Part shown: positions 61,993 through 64,000 of the stretch, in pieces | Position numbering within the stretch: the first letter of the stretch is position 1 | Layout of the letters: every line of letters begins with the position of its first letter | From: Enterococcus sp. ZJ1622 | Lineage (GTDB): Bacteria > Bacillota > Bacilli > Lactobacillales > Enterococcaceae | Assembly: GCF_011038845.1 (NCBI RefSeq) | Contig: NZ_JAAKDW010000001.1 | Coordinates: 1-64,000, forward strand | Direction: 5' to 3' | DNA length: 64,000 nt | The notes under the pieces: model-generated | Databases searched by the model: none | Told to the model about the DNA's origin: nothing | What the model saw: only the letters and a program-made list of their open reading frames with translations | Translations under genes and position numbers: made by a program

Positions 61993-62286
61993 TTAGAAGA
62001 TGTTTAGGAATATAACTAGGAAAATGACTATACAGGTAATTGTCATCTCAAGAATGTTTTCTAATTTTCGCGTCTTTTTTTTAAGAAAAAGGCCAGAATC
62101 AGTTGAAAAAAAGTTGGTACGATAGCGAAGTGGGATAAAATTTCCTACTAATATTCCCACTAATAAGAGATAAAGTGGCCAGTTTGGTGTGATCCCTCTA
62201 TAAAAAAATGCCCACGCTACCGAAATCCCAAAGATTAGCAACTGAATGATTTTTACGATGAAAAAAATTTTTTTGCCATTACTCAA
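61993..62286 (-). CDS. Small membrane protein of unknown function
   Basis: A 97-residue protein with three hydrophobic segments (FFIVKIIQLLIFGISVAWAFFY; WPLYLLLVGILVGNFIPL; MTITCIVIFLVIFLNIF). It starts with TTG at 62286, after AAGGAGG. Small three-helix membrane proteins near bacteriocin genes can confer immunity; the broken reading frame upstream makes this possible but unproven. Confidence 0.6.
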   Translation of the reverse strand: MSNGKKIFFIVKIIQLLIFGISVAWAFFYRGITPNWPLYLLLVGILVGNFIPLRYRTNFFSTDSGLFLKKKTRKLENILEMTITCIVIFLVIFLNIF

Positions 62287-62389
62287 GGGCTATTCCTCCT
62301 TGTATCGTTTATTTGTTTTATTTTATCCTCACGTTAGGTACTTAAACATTAAGTTTTACATCTTCTTGAATAAACTACCAGCGATTATC

Positions 62390-62593
62390 CTATTTTGCTG
62401 ACCATCTTGCCCCAGTAAGCGTGATACGTGCAGTACCAGTATCGCCATGACGATCGATTTGATCTCTACAAGTTTTTGATAAGCTTGCCAAATATGCATT
62501 GGCACCTCCTCCTGAAGCTCCAGCATCTCCTGACCACACACCCATTGTACACAGTTCTTGCAATTTGTTTGCCGTTACTGTTTTGTAGTAAAT
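62390..62593 (-). pseudogene. Reading-frame remnant, possibly a bacteriocin or secreted peptide
   Basis: A 67-codon frame without a start codon, reading ANKLQELCTMGVWSGDAGAS then GGGANAYLASLSKTCRDQID and ending ITLTGARWSAK. The Gly/Ala-rich section with two Cys looks like a small secreted peptide. A stop lies right before its first codon. An overlapping frame (62541-62356) is less protein-like. Family not recognised. Confidence 0.3.
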
Positions 62594-62866
62594 TTAGAAA
62601 AAATCTTTAATGGCAGTGGGAAGGTCGAATGAAAGGAAAACGTCTTTCTCGATACGGATTCTCGGCAGTTGATCCAACAAAAGCGAACAGAGAGTGGCTA
62701 AAAGTGGCTAGTATTTGAATCTGAGCAGTCAACTAGGGAATACGTCCAAGAAGAATGTCAGAAAAATACGGTGACTTGGTGTTTGACTCTTTCATGAGAA
62801 GGGGTTGATGGAAAAGGAAAATTGACGTCGATTTCCCATTGAAAATACTAGGCTATTTTCAGCCTA
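62594..62866. other. Intergenic stretch without a supported gene
   Basis: Only a 29-codon frame from 62629 is seen, with no clear ribosome site. A TAGGCT/AGCCTA hairpin near 62850-62866 may end the AraC gene on the minus strand. Confidence 0.4.
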
Positions 62867-63729
62867 TTATGGCTCCATCGACAAGTCAAAATCTTCTGAT
62901 AAAGTAAGACTTTCGATTTTTTTCCTTCTAGATTTACGATAGGCTGTCGGGGTCACTCCTTTTTGTTCTTTAAAAAATTTAGAAAAATAATTTAAAGAAA
63001 GTCCGATAGAATTAGAGATGAATTCAATCGAATAGGTCGAAGAATCAAGCAGTTGTATCCCTTTTTCTAATCGTATTTTTTGAAGTACCTGATTGGGCGT
63101 CAGGTTGATTGCATCTCTGAAAATACGGGTAATGTAACTCTCACTATAATGGAATTTTTCTGATAACGTTTTTAAATCGATAGTTTCAGAATAATGATTG
63201 TTCAAATAATCGATCATTGGCTGGATTTTGGGATGATCATCGATCTGTATAAGAGAAGCATCGACAAAAGCTAAAGATTCATATTGGATTTTTTCCTGAT
63301 AGAATTCAAGTAAGAAAAGTTTGAGCAGCGTGTCTAACGTAAGGGAACAGGTTTCTAATTTTTTTTGGAGAGAGGTGGTTGCGCCTGTGTGCAGTTGCTG
63401 CATAAGCATCAATAAAGATGGCGTATTTAAATAATATTCTTTTTTGTTCAGAATAGGATCGATCATCTCACAAAAAGATGGATCCGCAGTAAACTTAATA
63501 TCAAGAACAGTTGAATTCTGTAAAAATTTGTAGCTATGCTCAGTATTTGGCGGGATAACAATCAAATGGTTCGCCTTTAAGGTCAACTGAGCCCGATCAA
63601 TCGTCAATTGCTCTGAACCCGAAAAAAAAACTGTAATTGAAAAAATTGGTGTTTATGCTTTTTTACTTCCTCGCCAGCTTTGTATGATTTCCCGCTAATC
63701 CAAAGAATTTGAATCTCTCTATCTCTCAT
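62867..63729 (-). pseudogene. AraC family regulator with a one-base frameshift
   Basis: The full gene would start at ATG 63729 (after AAGGAGG) with MRDREIQILWISGKSYKAGE. In KHKHQFFQLQFFF a run of nine T (63622-63630, minus strand) shifts the frame to a stop. With ten T the frame would read FFFSGSEQLTIDRAQLTLKA into the rest. That rest contains the cupin-like sensor part (IVIPPNTEHSYKFL) and the AraC HTH pair (IDLKTLSEKFHYSESYITRIF; ISNSIGLSLNYFSKFFKEQKG). It probably regulated the divergent MFS gene. It may be a real inactivation, phase variation or a sequencing error. Confidence 0.85.
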
Positions 63730-63849
63730 AGTAGTTCCTCCTTGTCCTAGATACAGCGATTTTGTTAATCATAACGGATAAATGTAACCGCTGTCAACAG
63801 GGTAAGATATAAACAGAACAAAGAAGTTGTTCTACGTTAACGGTATCAA

Positions 63850-63867
63850 TTAAACTGGCCAGTTTAA
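63850..63867. promoter_or_regulatory. 18-bp perfect palindrome before the MFS gene
   Basis: TTAAACTGGCCAGTTTAA ends four bases before the GGAGG ribosome site of the MFS gene. It looks like an operator, perhaps for a second regulator, since AraC proteins normally use direct repeats. Confidence 0.55.
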
Positions 63868-63883
63868 GATGGAGGAATGTGGG

Positions 63884-64000
63884 ATGCTTGAAAATACAGT
63901 GGGAAGCATGGCACAAAAAAAAGTAAGGTGGCATATCTTGCCCTATCTGTTCCTGATTTATTTCGTTGCCTTTTTAGATCGTTCAAGTATTACTTATGCA
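63884..64000 (+). CDS. MFS transporter (N-terminal part)
   Basis: The first 39 residues of a major facilitator protein: MLENTVGSMAQKKVRWHILP, then a first membrane helix (YLFLIYFVAFLDRSSITYA) with the FLDR motif of the anion:cation symporter type. GGAGG precedes the ATG. The gene runs out of the window. It is divergent from the AraC regulator, its likely controller. Confidence 0.75.
   Translation, partial: MLENTVGSMAQKKVRWHILPYLFLIYFVAFLDRSSITYA

Noticed and set aside
62356-62541. Minus-strand frame starting MCGQEMLELQEEVPM
   Set aside because: It overlaps the more protein-like 62390-62593 frame and has no ribosome site.

Overview
The window looks like a low-GC Firmicute chromosome, most likely Enterococcus faecium or a close relative. 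The basis is the sufCDSUB operon, metNIQ behind a T-box, rodA, an LPXTG collagen-adhesin-type gene, a pediocin-type immunity gene and enterococcal-type mobile elements. This species call is inference from gene content; no search was run.

Positions 1 to about 22,050 are the late half of a siphovirus-type prophage. It runs through a structured leader, HNH endonuclease, terminase, portal, ClpP-like protease, capsid, connectors, tail, a tail chaperone pair with a -1 frameshift site, tape measure, Dit, Tal, a BppU-like fibre, holin and a LysM endolysin, and ends with a tRNA with anticodon CAT. An intact IS3-family element (about 520-1782) lies near its start. The most unusual trait is that the major capsid and major tail proteins end in the same Thr-rich tail (seven Thr, then Gln-Ala) written with different synonymous codons, while a DxD glycosyltransferase gene sits directly behind the capsid gene. 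This suggests a virion glycosylation module.

Positions 22,080-42,651 are core chromosome. They hold a CPBP membrane protease, a pentapeptide-repeat protein, a bacteriocin immunity protein, an LPXTG adhesin, a bactoprenol glycosyltransferase, ogt, a YeiH/TDT/LysR cluster, rodA, a Spx/ArsC-like protein, GcvH-like protein, metNIQ and sufCDSUB.

Positions 42,634 to about 60,239 are a tandem array of integrative elements inserted in the last codons of sufB. The first is a mobilizable element with integrase, repressor, excisionase, Rep-like protein, VirB6/TrbL-like membrane protein, MobC, MobP-type relaxase, a lipoprotein and a Cro-like regulator followed by a HEPN-type protein gene. The second is a deletion remnant with an integrase fragment, a fragment of the same lipoprotein and a nearly identical Cro-like regulator, followed by a PARIS-like pair (AAA ATPase plus DUF4435). 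Each junction recreates sufB-like terminal codons and carries its own terminator. Both regulators are surrounded by the same GACTA-N4-TAGTC operators, so the array looks like one regulatory cassette with interchangeable defence cargo.

Positions 60,240-64,000 are chromosome with a DUF6176 protein, degraded genes, a possible bacteriocin/immunity remnant, an AraC regulator broken by a one-base change in a homopolymer, and the start of an MFS transporter gene.
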